Shown here: piece by piece, positions 1-7,674 of the stretch | Numbering within the stretch: position 1 is the first letter of the stretch | How the letters are laid out: each line of letters opens with the position of its first letter | Assembly (NCBI GenBank): GCA_023954155.1 | Contig: JAMLIO010000001.1 | Coordinates: 525,899-589,898 of the forward strand | Source of the DNA: Pseudobdellovibrionaceae bacterium | Lineage (GTDB): Bacteria > Bdellovibrionota > Bdellovibrionia > Bdellovibrionales > UBA1609 | Direction: 5' to 3' | Length of the DNA: 64,000 nt | Made by a program: the position numbers and the translations under genes | The notes under the pieces: model-generated | The model's database searches: none | What the model saw: the letters and a program-made list of their open reading frames with translations, nothing else | Told to the model about the DNA's origin: nothing

Positions 1-151
1 TCCATTCTGTGCTATCTTTTTTTGTATCCTAATCGTAGCGATAGCTTTTTGATCTTTGCTGTCTGCTTCTTGCAGAAAAGGAGCATAGGCGAATACAATA
101 GGTGTCAAAGGTTACACATCTAAGAAACACGTGTGCGGTGGAGAGGTGAAC

Positions 152-1723
152 ATGAACACAGACTATAAAAAAATTATTTTTACATCTTCGTATATTGATG
201 GCAAATGGGTGGAAAATTCCTTGGGACAAAGTCGGTTCCAAGTTCTTAATCCCGCCAGTGGTGAATCTATTGCTGAGGTTTTTGATGGAGGCGTGCAAGC
301 CGTAGAGGCTGCGATTGCTGCCGCTAAAAAGGCCCTCCCTCTTTGGAGTGCAAAAACAGCCAAAGAACGATCGGCCATATTAGAAAAGTGGTGGAGCCTT
401 GTTTTAGAAAATCAAGAAGCCTTAGCCACCCTAATGACGTTAGAATGTGGTAAGCCCATTAAAGAAAGTCGGGGTGAGGTGCTTTACGCAGCCTCCTTCA
501 TCAAGTGGTTTGCTGAAGAAGGACGAAGAGCTTACGGTTCAGTGATTCCTACCTCTGCGAAAGATCGACGTGTGGTTGCGATTAAACAACCTATAGGTGT
601 TGTCGGGGCCATCACACCATGGAATTTTCCTTTAGCCATGATCACACGCAAAATATCTCCAGCGTTGGCTGTGGGCTGTACAGTAGTGACACGTCCTTCA
701 GAGGAAACACCCTTAAGTGCTTTGGCGTTAGCGCATTTAGCAGAACAAGCAGGTTTTCCTGCGGGTGTGATTAACGTCACTGTGGGTGAAGATGCTTCAG
801 AAATGGGAAAGGCTTTATGTGCCAGTGAAGTTGTGCGCAAAATCTCTTTTACGGGTTCCACTCGTGTAGGGGCTTTACTGATGCAGCAGAGTGCGCCCAC
901 TATTAAAAAATTAAGTTTGGAACTGGGGGGCAACGCTCCTTTTATCGTGTTTGAAGATGCGGATTTAGATGCAGCAGTGAAAGGGGCTGTGGCTTCTAAG
1001 TACAGAAACGCAGGACAGACTTGCGTGTGTGTGAATCGGTTTTTAGTGCATGAAAAGGTGTACGATCAGTTTATCGAAAAATTGATCAAAGCTGTGTCTG
1101 CACTTAAATGTGGAAATGGACTGGAGGACTCTACAGACATCGGACCTTTGATCAACCCCAAGGCGGTAAAGAAGGTGCAAGAATTTTTAGATGATGCAAA
1201 GGCAAAGGGTGGACAAGTGCTCTATTGCGGCCTAGCCTCCCAAAACCAAAACCAAAACCAAAACCAAAACCAAAACCAAAACCAAAACCAAAACCAAAAC
1301 CAAAACCAAAACCAAAACCAAAACCAAAACCAAAACCAAAACCAAAACCAAAACGAGTACCAAAGTCCATTTGTGGGTCCCATCGTTGTGGGTGGGGCGA
1401 CCTCTTCGATGAGGTTTGCACAAGAAGAGATCTTTGGGCCCATCGCCCCAGTATTTAAATTCTCCAGTGACGCAGAGGCCATCGCTATGGCCAACGATAC
1501 CATTTACGGTTTGGCGTCTTACATGTACTCGCAAAACGTTGCGCGCTGTTGGAAGGTGGCTGAAGCTTTAGAGTATGGAATGGTGGGGATTAACGAAGGG
1601 CTTATCTCTAGTGAGGTCGCACCATTTGGGGGAGTGAAGTCCTCGGGCCTAGGCCGAGAGGGTTCCCAATATGGCCTCGACGACTACTTAGAAATTAAAT
1701 ACATGTGTTTTGGTGGCCTTTGA
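152..1723 (+). CDS. gabD: Succinate-semialdehyde dehydrogenase with Gln-Asn repeat insertion
   Basis: NAD(P)-dependent oxidation of succinate semialdehyde to succinate, a cytosolic step of the GABA shunt. The protein follows E. coli GabD closely from end to end, including the ITPWNFPLAMITRK cofactor segment, the general base Glu257 in LELGGNAPF, the catalytic Cys291 in NAGQTCVCVNR and the C-terminal DDYLEIKYMC. At 523 residues it is about 40 longer than E. coli GabD (482), and the excess is almost entirely the (Gln-Asn)19 tract at residues 364-401, which replaces a short surface loop before the FVGPIV strand. I chose the ATG at 152 because GGAGAGG lies just upstream; an in-frame GTG at 131 has no such site. 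Both catalytic residues are intact, so the enzyme is probably active. Family assignment is firm; substrate is inferred from similarity to GabD. Confidence 0.9.
   Translation: MNTDYKKIIFTSSYIDGKWVENSLGQSRFQVLNPASGESIAEVFDGGVQAVEAAIAAAKKALPLWSAKTAKERSAILEKWWSLVLENQEALATLMTLECGKPIKESRGEVLYAASFIKWFAEEGRRAYGSVIPTSAKDRRVVAIKQPIGVVGAITPWNFPLAMITRKISPALAVGCTVVTRPSEETPLSALALAHLAEQAGFPAGVINVTVGEDASEMGKALCASEVVRKISFTGSTRVGALLMQQSAPTIKKLSLELGGNAPFIVFEDADLDAAVKGAVASKYRNAGQTCVCVNRFLVHEKVYDQFIEKLIKAVSALKCGNGLEDSTDIGPLINPKAVKKVQEFLDDAKAKGGQVLYCGLASQNQNQNQNQNQNQNQNQNQNQNQNQNQNQNQNQNQNQNEYQSPFVGPIVVGGATSSMRFAQEEIFGPIAPVFKFSSDAEAIAMANDTIYGLASYMYSQNVARCWKVAEALEYGMVGINEGLISSEVAPFGGVKSSGLGREGSQYGLDDYLEIKYMCFGGL
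1241..1354 (+). repeat. Perfect hexamer tandem repeat (CAAAAC)19 inside gabD
   Basis: Nineteen uninterrupted copies of CAAAAC, in the gabD reading frame as Gln-Asn codons. Because the unit is 6 bp, gain or loss of copies changes tract length by two residues without a frameshift. No stop codon occurs in any frame of the repeat on either strand, which produces several spurious open frames here. Confidence 0.97.
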
Positions 1724-1743
1724 TTTTTCTGCGAGCTTGAGAC

Positions 1744-2091
1744 CTACTCTACAATCGTAGATGCAGGAGCTTGATTCGAAGACTGAGATGGGTGATCCAA
1801 AATTGTGATTCCAAGGTCGCAGTTTTGTATGTCTAGGTCTAACTTCACAATATAGGACTGCTTTCGAGAATCACATTGATAAACATAAGATAAGAAGACT
1901 TTGTCTTGAATAGCCTTTTTGGCGGGACGAGCCTGGGCTTGGCATCTATAGCCTTGAGCCGCCTGCTGATCCAAGAAGTCTGTGACTTGATCCAAGCACG
2001 TAACTCGTTTGTGCATAAACTTATTGGCATTGGCATAAGTCATGGTCAAAAAGTTGGCCAAAAGGACTAAAATGGTCACTCGGGTAATCAT
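1744..2091 (-). CDS. Small secreted protein of unknown function
   Basis: I do not recognise this 115-residue protein. It starts with a typical Sec signal peptide (MITRVTILVLLANFLTMTYA, probable cleavage near residue 20-22), followed by a mature region of about 95 residues with four cysteines (CLDQ, YRCQ, YQCDS, NCDLG), which could form two disulfides in the periplasm. The ATG at 2091 is preferred because AGGAGAG precedes it; an upstream in-frame TTG has no better site. The gene is convergent with gabD, 20 bp away. No enzymatic motif is visible. Confidence 0.65.
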   Translation of the reverse strand: MITRVTILVLLANFLTMTYANANKFMHKRVTCLDQVTDFLDQQAAQGYRCQAQARPAKKAIQDKVFLSYVYQCDSRKQSYIVKLDLDIQNCDLGITILDHPSQSSNQAPASTIVE

Positions 2092-2257
2092 GTCTTGCTC
2101 TCCTATTCCAAGAGGGGTCAAATCCCCCTCAGAGTTTCAAAAAGCATTCCACAGAAGAGTTTAGAGGTATTTAAACCGTTATTTGGCCTGAGTGTTCTGC
2201 CGCTGTTGAGAGTAAAAATTCAGATCACATTTTTCACTAAAAGTGTGGGGTGCAAAA

Positions 2258-3175
2258 TTAGTTAAGAAGTTTACGCTGCCTAGCCTGTTTGCTGGCCCAG
2301 ATCACCCCAAGGGCTAAAAGAACCAGAGATAGCATTTCAAATATTTGAGGAGTCTTTTGCAGATAAATGCACTCGTAAATGATGGCAAAAATGGTCTCAG
2401 AGACAATCAGCTGTCCTACAAAAGCCGTAGATAAACGCTTGCTGGCCTCGTTCCAAAACCAGTTGCCTAGCACTGAACCAAAGCACCCCAACACAAAAGA
2501 AAGTGCGATGAACTGCATGGTGATGCCAGTGGTGTAAACCTCTAGGTGACCTGTCCAAATTCGGTAAACGATATAAAAAGCAAGAGTCCCAAAACTGCCT
2601 ACTCCTAAAAGTTCAGACCAAATTTTAGGAGAGATATCCGTATTGAGTTTTAAAAACCTAGCGTTCATCAGTGCAAAGATCAACCAACTCACATGAGCCG
2701 CAAAAGCCAAAAGTGTTCCTTTAAAAGAGACCTCAGCATGACCTGTGAAAAAGTCATAGAGCATAGGCCACTGAACCACCGTAATCCCAAAAACAATCAA
2801 CAATAAAGGTCCACTAAATTTTTTAAGTTCAGCACTAGAGCGTGCACCAAAAATGGCGATCGTAACAGGAAGTGCGCCGACAATGATGGATGTGATTGCT
2901 ACACCCGTAAGTCTTACGGCATCCACCATTAGAATGTAATACAAAGAATTTCCCGTCACAGACAAAAGCAGCAACCATAAAATGCGAGACCCATTTAAAA
3001 GTTTTAAAACAGATTTAAGTTGGGGAAGCAGTAAGAAGGCCGACACTAAAGCATAAACGCCAAATCTTCCTGCAGAGATCAATTCAGAAGATGCATTGGG
3101 AAGAACAAAAGGGATGATAAAAGAAAAGCCCCACAGTGCCCCTGCTGCAACCCCAAAAATAATGCCTAGTGCCAT
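2258..3175 (-). CDS. EamA/DMT-family inner-membrane permease
   Basis: A 305-residue polytopic membrane protein with about ten hydrophobic segments arranged as two EamA repeats. The first begins with the typical GxxxGALWGFSFIIP segment and the second near residue 150 (FKGTLLAFAAHVSWLIFALM). Members of the drug/metabolite transporter superfamily export amino acids, metabolites or drugs; the substrate cannot be read from sequence. CGAGGA before the ATG at 3175 supports this start. It diverges from the dioxygenase-like gene at 3389 across about 210 bp. Confidence 0.85.
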   Translation of the reverse strand: MALGIIFGVAAGALWGFSFIIPFVLPNASSELISAGRFGVYALVSAFLLLPQLKSVLKLLNGSRILWLLLLSVTGNSLYYILMVDAVRLTGVAITSIIVGALPVTIAIFGARSSAELKKFSGPLLLIVFGITVVQWPMLYDFFTGHAEVSFKGTLLAFAAHVSWLIFALMNARFLKLNTDISPKIWSELLGVGSFGTLAFYIVYRIWTGHLEVYTTGITMQFIALSFVLGCFGSVLGNWFWNEASKRLSTAFVGQLIVSETIFAIIYECIYLQKTPQIFEMLSLVLLALGVIWASKQARQRKLLN

Positions 3176-3320
3176 GGTCCTCGATTCTCAAAAACAGATC
3201 AATTAAAGGTTCAGAATTACTTGAGGTATTTTCAGGTGAAAGGCAAGAGGGATCTTGGTTGTAAGGGAAGGCTTCCAAAAATTACAACCTTAGGCGCCCT
3301 ATAGCGTCTACGGTCTTCCA

Positions 3321-3349
3321 TTGTATTTCCTGTAAAGCCTTGTTATGTC
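3321..3349 (+). promoter_or_regulatory. Possible sigma-70-type promoter
   Basis: TTGTAT at 3321-3326 followed, after 17 bp, by an extended -10-like TGTTATGTC ending at 3349, upstream of the gene at 3389. The -10 match is only partial, so this is a suggestion. Confidence 0.28.
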
Positions 3350-3388
3350 TTTTGCAGAAACAAAATGACAAATAAGAGGGAGGCTTTC

Positions 3389-4144
3389 ATGTCAGGAAAA
3401 CCAGCTTTTATGAACTTTGCCGTAGATCATATGACATTACTTTTACATCCTAAAATGTATGCCGTTGCATATCCTGTTTTTAGGATCATTTTAGGTGTGG
3501 GACTTGAAGACATTTTATATGAAAAACGTCGCCCACAAAGTGAGAAGCAAAAAGAAAAATCAATGACCTTTGCCTCAAGCCTAGGAAAGTGGGAGTCCAA
3601 CTCTGGTAATCCACTTCATACCGTCATTGCTGTGGTTCAGCCTTCTGAGCCAGAGGGTGAGCCGTCTCACGTTCGTGAAATGTTGGGCGCTTCTCCAGCG
3701 CAGTGGCAGCACATTGCTTTAAGAACACCAGACCTTATCTCTTTTCATAAACATTGTTTAGAGCATGGGGTGCAATTTGTGACTCCGATTTTAAAAGACG
3801 ACCACGACAATTTGATTCAGGTTTTTTCTGGTGAGTGGTTCTATCCAGGTAGTAAAGCTCCAGGAATGTTCTTTGAATTCTTGCAAAGAGACCCTTCAGA
3901 AGGCGAAATTGCAGAAATTCAAAAGGCCAATAAAGAGACGTGGTTCCGTGATAAAACTTTCTTAGGTTTATATGACGAAAAAGAAAAAGAGTACCAGTCT
4001 GGAAAAGTAAAGCCTTTCCTTCCTGAAGAACTTTTTAACCAAATTTTAGATTATATTGGCGAGAAGCAAGTGTGGGAGATTACGGAAACTGATCTTGGTA
4101 ATATCAAAACCATGATGCAAGAGTTTGCAAAGAAAAATCAGTAA
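3389..4144 (+). CDS. VOC-superfamily dioxygenase-like protein (HPPD-like)
   Basis: A 251-residue protein with the vicinal-oxygen-chelate pattern of 4-hydroxyphenylpyruvate dioxygenase: a metal-binding His near residue 14 (VDHMTLLLHP), a second near 108 (QWQHIALRTPDL) and a Glu near 163 (GMFFEFLQR), matching the DHxxL, QHIAxxTxD and FxExxQR motifs of that family. True HPPD is about 350 residues, so this is a shorter relative and the substrate is uncertain. The ATG at 3389 follows GAGGGAGG; a second in-frame ATG at 3365 lacks a ribosome site. The next gene (DUF3817) begins 25 bp downstream and is probably co-transcribed. Confidence 0.72.
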   Translation: MSGKPAFMNFAVDHMTLLLHPKMYAVAYPVFRIILGVGLEDILYEKRRPQSEKQKEKSMTFASSLGKWESNSGNPLHTVIAVVQPSEPEGEPSHVREMLGASPAQWQHIALRTPDLISFHKHCLEHGVQFVTPILKDDHDNLIQVFSGEWFYPGSKAPGMFFEFLQRDPSEGEIAEIQKANKETWFRDKTFLGLYDEKEKEYQSGKVKPFLPEELFNQILDYIGEKQVWEITETDLGNIKTMMQEFAKKNQ

Positions 4145-4169
4145 ACCATTACAATTAAAAGGTGAAATC

Positions 4170-4448
4170 ATGGTGCAAGCATTTAGAATACTAGGTTGGT
4201 TAGAAGGACTTTCGTTTTTGGCATTGTTGTTTGTCGCTGTACCCATGAAGCATCTATATGGTGATCCACAATATGTAAAAGTTCTTGGCCCTATTCATGG
4301 TGGCTTATTTGTGGGTTATGTTTTGCTGAGTCACTATGTAGCAGACAAGTTAGGCTGGGATCTCAAGACCCGTTTCCTAGCTTTTGTGGCTTCCGTTCTA
4401 CCATTTGGAACCTTTGTTTTTGAAGCCAAGTATTTACGTAAATCTTAA
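4170..4448 (+). CDS. DUF3817 small integral membrane protein
   Basis: A 92-residue membrane protein with three hydrophobic segments. It shows the DUF3817 pattern: FRILGWLEGLSFLALLF, then VPMKHLYG, then PIHGGLFVGYVL. The molecular function of this family is not established. AAAGGTG precedes the ATG at 4170; the longer open frame from 4125 overlaps the previous gene and has no ribosome site. It probably forms a small transcription unit with the upstream VOC gene. Confidence 0.75.
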   Translation: MVQAFRILGWLEGLSFLALLFVAVPMKHLYGDPQYVKVLGPIHGGLFVGYVLLSHYVADKLGWDLKTRFLAFVASVLPFGTFVFEAKYLRKS

Positions 4449-4478
4449 TGAGTTAGAGCTTGAGGGGGCTTATCATCC

Positions 4479-5423
4479 TTGGTATATCCTCAAGCTATGA
4501 TTTCACCAATATTTGATCCCCAAGTGTGGGATGTTGTTTCAGAATTTGATTTTAAAGACATCACTTATCATCGCGCCAAAGAGCAAGGCACGGTTAGAAT
4601 TGCCTTCCATCGTCCAGAAGTGCGCAATGCTTTTCGACCCCAAACAGTAGATGAGCTGTACATGGCCCTAGATCATGCACGTCAAACCCCCGATGTGGGC
4701 TGTGTGCTTGTGACGGGGAATGGTCCATCACCCAAAGATGGAGGTTGGGCCTTTTGTTCTGGCGGAGATCAAAGAATTCGTGGCAAAGATGGCTACAAAT
4801 ACGAAAACGAACCCTCATCGTCGCATCAGACAGCAACAGATAAACAAAACGCATTTGAATCTGCAAAATTGGGTCGGTTGCACATTCTAGAAGTGCAACG
4901 TTTGATTCGATTTATGCCCAAAGTGGTCATCGCTGTGGTTCCTGGTTGGGCCGTGGGTGGAGGACACTCTTTACATGTGGTGTGTGACCTGACCTTAGCA
5001 AGTAAAGAGCATGCGGTTTTCAAGCAGACCGATGTGGATGTGGCAAGTTTTGATGGCGGATATGGCTCTGCGTATTTGGCTAAACAGGTGGGACAAAAAC
5101 GTGCACGAGAAATCTTCTTTTTAGGTGCCAGCTATTCTGCCGATGAAGCCTTCCAGATGGGAATGGTTAATGAGGTGGTGCCTCATGTAGAACTTGAAAA
5201 ACGAGCCTTAGAGTGGGCCGCTGAAATCAACAGCAAAAGCCCAACAGCCATTCGTATGTCAAAGTTTGCTATGAATCTGACTGATGATGGCATGGTGGGG
5301 CAGCAAGTTTTTGCGGGTGAAGCGACTCGTTTGGCTTACATGACGGATGAAGCTGTGGAAGGGCGTAACTCTTTCGTTGAAAAGCGTCCCAAAGACTTTA
5401 AAAAGTTTCCTTGGCACTTCTAG
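4479..5423 (+). CDS. menB: 1,4-dihydroxy-2-naphthoyl-CoA synthase (MenB), TTG start
   Basis: Crotonase-family enzyme that closes the naphthoate ring of o-succinylbenzoyl-CoA in menaquinone synthesis. Clear MenB signatures: RPEVRNAFRPQTVDEL, CSGGDQRIRG, GWAVGGGHSLHVVCDLT, the SFDGGYGSAYLAKQVGQKRA segment with the active-site Asp, and YMTDEAVEGRNSFVEKR near the end. I favour the TTG at 4479: GAGGGGG lies 10 bp upstream, and the resulting MVYPQAM matches the MIYPDEAM start of E. coli MenB. The ATG at 4497 would place the ribosome site too far away. The gene stands about 12 kb from the other men genes of this window. Confidence 0.92.
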   Translation: MVYPQAMISPIFDPQVWDVVSEFDFKDITYHRAKEQGTVRIAFHRPEVRNAFRPQTVDELYMALDHARQTPDVGCVLVTGNGPSPKDGGWAFCSGGDQRIRGKDGYKYENEPSSSHQTATDKQNAFESAKLGRLHILEVQRLIRFMPKVVIAVVPGWAVGGGHSLHVVCDLTLASKEHAVFKQTDVDVASFDGGYGSAYLAKQVGQKRAREIFFLGASYSADEAFQMGMVNEVVPHVELEKRALEWAAEINSKSPTAIRMSKFAMNLTDDGMVGQQVFAGEATRLAYMTDEAVEGRNSFVEKRPKDFKKFPWHF

Positions 5424-5446
5424 TTAGTAGGGTTAAGCTTAAAAGC

Positions 5447-5944
5447 ATGGACCTGTTTTTTGACGATTTTCATTTCAGTTATTTTATTCGTATGTTGGTG
5501 TCTTTTCTGTGTGGACTGATGTTTGGCCTTGAAAGACAACTCAGAGCAAAACCTTTTGGGATTCGTGCCTGTGTTTTGATCTGCATGGGAACAACATTAT
5601 TTGTTTATGTCGGGCAAGAAGCTTTAACTTTGGCTTCAGACTCTACTCGTGTGATCGGTCAGGTGATCACAGGAATTGGTTTTCTGGGTGCTGGAGCGAT
5701 CTTGCAAAAAGACAGTTTAGTGCTTGGGATCACGTCAGCGGCCACTATTTGGGTGATTGCTGCTGTGGGTGCAGCTATTGGAGCTGGACATTTAGGTTAC
5801 GGTGTTGCGACTACTTTTTTATGCGTCACCCTTTTAACTGTATCCAGACAGATCGAAATGCGAGTATCAATGCTACATCAGGGTGGAATCTCTTACATTC
5901 GCTCAGATCGTAGGAAAAGAAAAAGAGATGACTATGATCAATGA
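5447..5944 (+). CDS. MgtC/SapB-family inner-membrane protein
   Basis: A 165-residue membrane protein with four hydrophobic segments and the family motifs: LMFGLERQLRAKPFGIRA, RVIGQVITGIGFLGAGAIL and LGITSAATIWVIAAVGAAIG. MgtC proteins are linked to low-magnesium survival and to inhibition of the F-type ATP synthase, but many homologues are uncharacterised. It keeps the N-terminal membrane module only, without the C-terminal ACT-like domain of Salmonella MgtC, as in SapB-type members. The ATG at 5447 is the first that leaves out the tail of menB. Its 3' end overlaps the RNase H gene. Confidence 0.82.
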   Translation: MDLFFDDFHFSYFIRMLVSFLCGLMFGLERQLRAKPFGIRACVLICMGTTLFVYVGQEALTLASDSTRVIGQVITGIGFLGAGAILQKDSLVLGITSAATIWVIAAVGAAIGAGHLGYGVATTFLCVTLLTVSRQIEMRVSMLHQGGISYIRSDRRKRKRDDYDQ

Positions 5945-6338
5945 AGTGGTGGTGTATACGGATGGAGCTTCAAGAGGAAATCCTGGCCCCGCTTCTTATG
6001 GCGTTTGGATTTGTGCCAATGAAAAACCCGTAGAGGAATTAAAAGGCTATCTTGGAATTCAGACCAATAATTACGCAGAATACACCGCAGTCATTCAAGC
6101 TTTAACTTGGGCTAAGCAAAAAGGGATTTCACAGGTGGTCGTGCGTTCAGACAGTGAGTTGCTGGTCAAACAGTTGAGTGGAATTTATAAAGTGAAATCC
6201 GATGCGATCAAACCTCTCTATCAACAGATCAAAAACCTTATTGGCTCCTCCTTTAAAAGCGTGTCTTTTCAACATGTAAGACGTGAATTCAATAAAGAAG
6301 CAGACCGTTTGGCAAACGAAGCCTTAGACGAGTTATAA
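5928..6338 (+). CDS. rnhA: Ribonuclease HI
   Basis: Endonuclease that cuts the RNA strand of RNA-DNA hybrids. All four catalytic acidic residues are visible: Asp in YTDGASRGNPGPA, Glu in NNYAEYTAV, Asp in VVRSDSELLVKQL and Asp in REFNKEADRLANEALD. It lacks the basic-protrusion insert of E. coli RNase HI, resembling the shorter archaeal/Bacillus-type RNase HI (about 135 residues). The start is either 5928 or 5934; AGGAAAAG sits just upstream of 5928. It overlaps the last codons of the MgtC-like gene, suggesting translational coupling. Confidence 0.88.
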   Translation: MTMINEVVVYTDGASRGNPGPASYGVWICANEKPVEELKGYLGIQTNNYAEYTAVIQALTWAKQKGISQVVVRSDSELLVKQLSGIYKVKSDAIKPLYQQIKNLIGSSFKSVSFQHVRREFNKEADRLANEALDEL

Positions 6339-6459
6339 GCATTTTTTATGGCTCTAACACAACGCTGTAAAAAAATATAAAAAGTATAGAAACAGATAAA
6401 AATCATGGGAAAAGAGTCTTAAATCGGTTATCCCTACTCGCGTATAGAGAGGGGAAATC

Positions 6460-7674
6460 ATGAATATTTTTATATCTTGGGCAAAGGTAACAAGCTTACT
6501 TTTTGCGATGAGTTTTGTGGCTGCATGTGGTGGTGGCGGTAAGGGTGAAGCAGAAGCTAGTCCACTTGGTTTTGATTTGGGTTATAACGCTGCGGATTTA
6601 GTGTTCATAGATGATGTGAAGTGTATTCCACAGATTCCAACATGGGGCAGTTTTAATTCTTATGCTTACGAACAGTCTCAACAGCCTCCTTTGATGAACA
6701 CGACTGTGGTTCTTAGTGAATCAGACGGTATAGGTGGCGGCAGTACAGTTGAAATTCCATTGATAGATCAAAATGAAGAGTCCATTCGCACCATGAATGA
6801 CTTGATCATGAATGTGAAAGACTTTGGTTCTAACGAGTTGGGTGAAAGAATTTATGGTTCTTATCCTTACCAGTCTAATAACGACAAACCACAAATGAAA
6901 TATTCGCCGAACAAAGAAGCGTATCAGTACATTCGTACACGCTGTCGTACTGTAGAGTGTGTGGGAGATTCTTTATTTGGTGAAACCTGGGGCGCAAGAT
7001 TTTATGTGAAAGAAAATTTTGGGATTAGTATTTCTGGCTTGATCTCTCCTCAAAGCGAAGAGTACAGGGATGCTCGTTCTGTGCGTGAAGTGATCTTTGC
7101 GATTTCAAGTTTACCTAATACGACCTTTCCTGTAGCTGGTGATCGTTTTACTTATGGTTATGATGTTTTTGCGCAAAACATTGTGATCACACCTTACGTC
7201 ACTGGGGAAACTATGCCAGGTCAAGAGAGAGCCTCTGCTGTGATGTCTTCTTACAGAACAAGTGACGGACTGCTCTTTAATGCCGACATTATGATGTTTG
7301 ATAATTGGAAAGAAGTCGATAAACCTTATCGTAAGGCTATGACCATCTTTCACGAACTGATGCACGTTTTAGATATCACTGTGGAAAGACGTACGTCTTT
7401 GTCACAAACTAAAGAATGGATGGACTTATCAGACTGGCTCTATGACGAAGCTCAAGGTCAGTGGTATGCCAATAACAAAGTGATGTGCTCTGTGTATGGT
7501 CGTGAGAATCCAACAGAAGACTTTGCCGAGTGCGGAATCCTTTACAGATATGCTCCTGACACTCTTAAAAAGATCAGCAAGAAGAAGTATGACTTTTTCA
7601 AGAAGAGAGTCTTTTTTGGTGTCGAGTACACTTCTGAAAGTTCTTGCGCTAAAAGCAGCGTGAAGTTCTTTTAA
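6460..7674 (+). CDS. Lipoprotein zinc metalloprotease, M34/ATLF-like
   Basis: A 404-residue lipoprotein: signal peptide with lipobox ending at Cys23 (FVAAC), then a Gly-rich linker. A zinc-peptidase HExxH motif (IFHELMHVLD, residues 298-302) is followed about 55 residues later by EDFAE (353-357), the placement and sequence expected for the third zinc ligand of anthrax-lethal-factor-like (M34) gluzincins. This points to an envelope-anchored protease. The large N-terminal region (30-280) has no motif I recognise. The start follows GAGAGGGGA. It abuts the convergent lipoprotein gene with no intergenic bases. The family is inferred from motif spacing, so sub-family is moderately certain. Confidence 0.7.
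   Translation: MNIFISWAKVTSLLFAMSFVAACGGGGKGEAEASPLGFDLGYNAADLVFIDDVKCIPQIPTWGSFNSYAYEQSQQPPLMNTTVVLSESDGIGGGSTVEIPLIDQNEESIRTMNDLIMNVKDFGSNELGERIYGSYPYQSNNDKPQMKYSPNKEAYQYIRTRCRTVECVGDSLFGETWGARFYVKENFGISISGLISPQSEEYRDARSVREVIFAISSLPNTTFPVAGDRFTYGYDVFAQNIVITPYVTGETMPGQERASAVMSSYRTSDGLLFNADIMMFDNWKEVDKPYRKAMTIFHELMHVLDITVERRTSLSQTKEWMDLSDWLYDEAQGQWYANNKVMCSVYGRENPTEDFAECGILYRYAPDTLKKISKKKYDFFKKRVFFGVEYTSESSCAKSSVKFF

Noticed and set aside
29..298. Minus-strand open frame over the gabD upstream region
   Set aside because: No ribosome site, no recognisable domain, and it runs into gabD. The first 151 bases hold no feature I can support.
1152..1534. Several open frames across the (CAAAAC)n repeat on both strands (Lys-Pro, Phe-Gly, Phe-Trp and Leu-Val repeats)
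   Set aside because: The hexamer has no stop codon in any of six frames, so long open frames arise automatically. Only the Gln-Asn frame belongs to an enzyme with conserved sequence on both sides.
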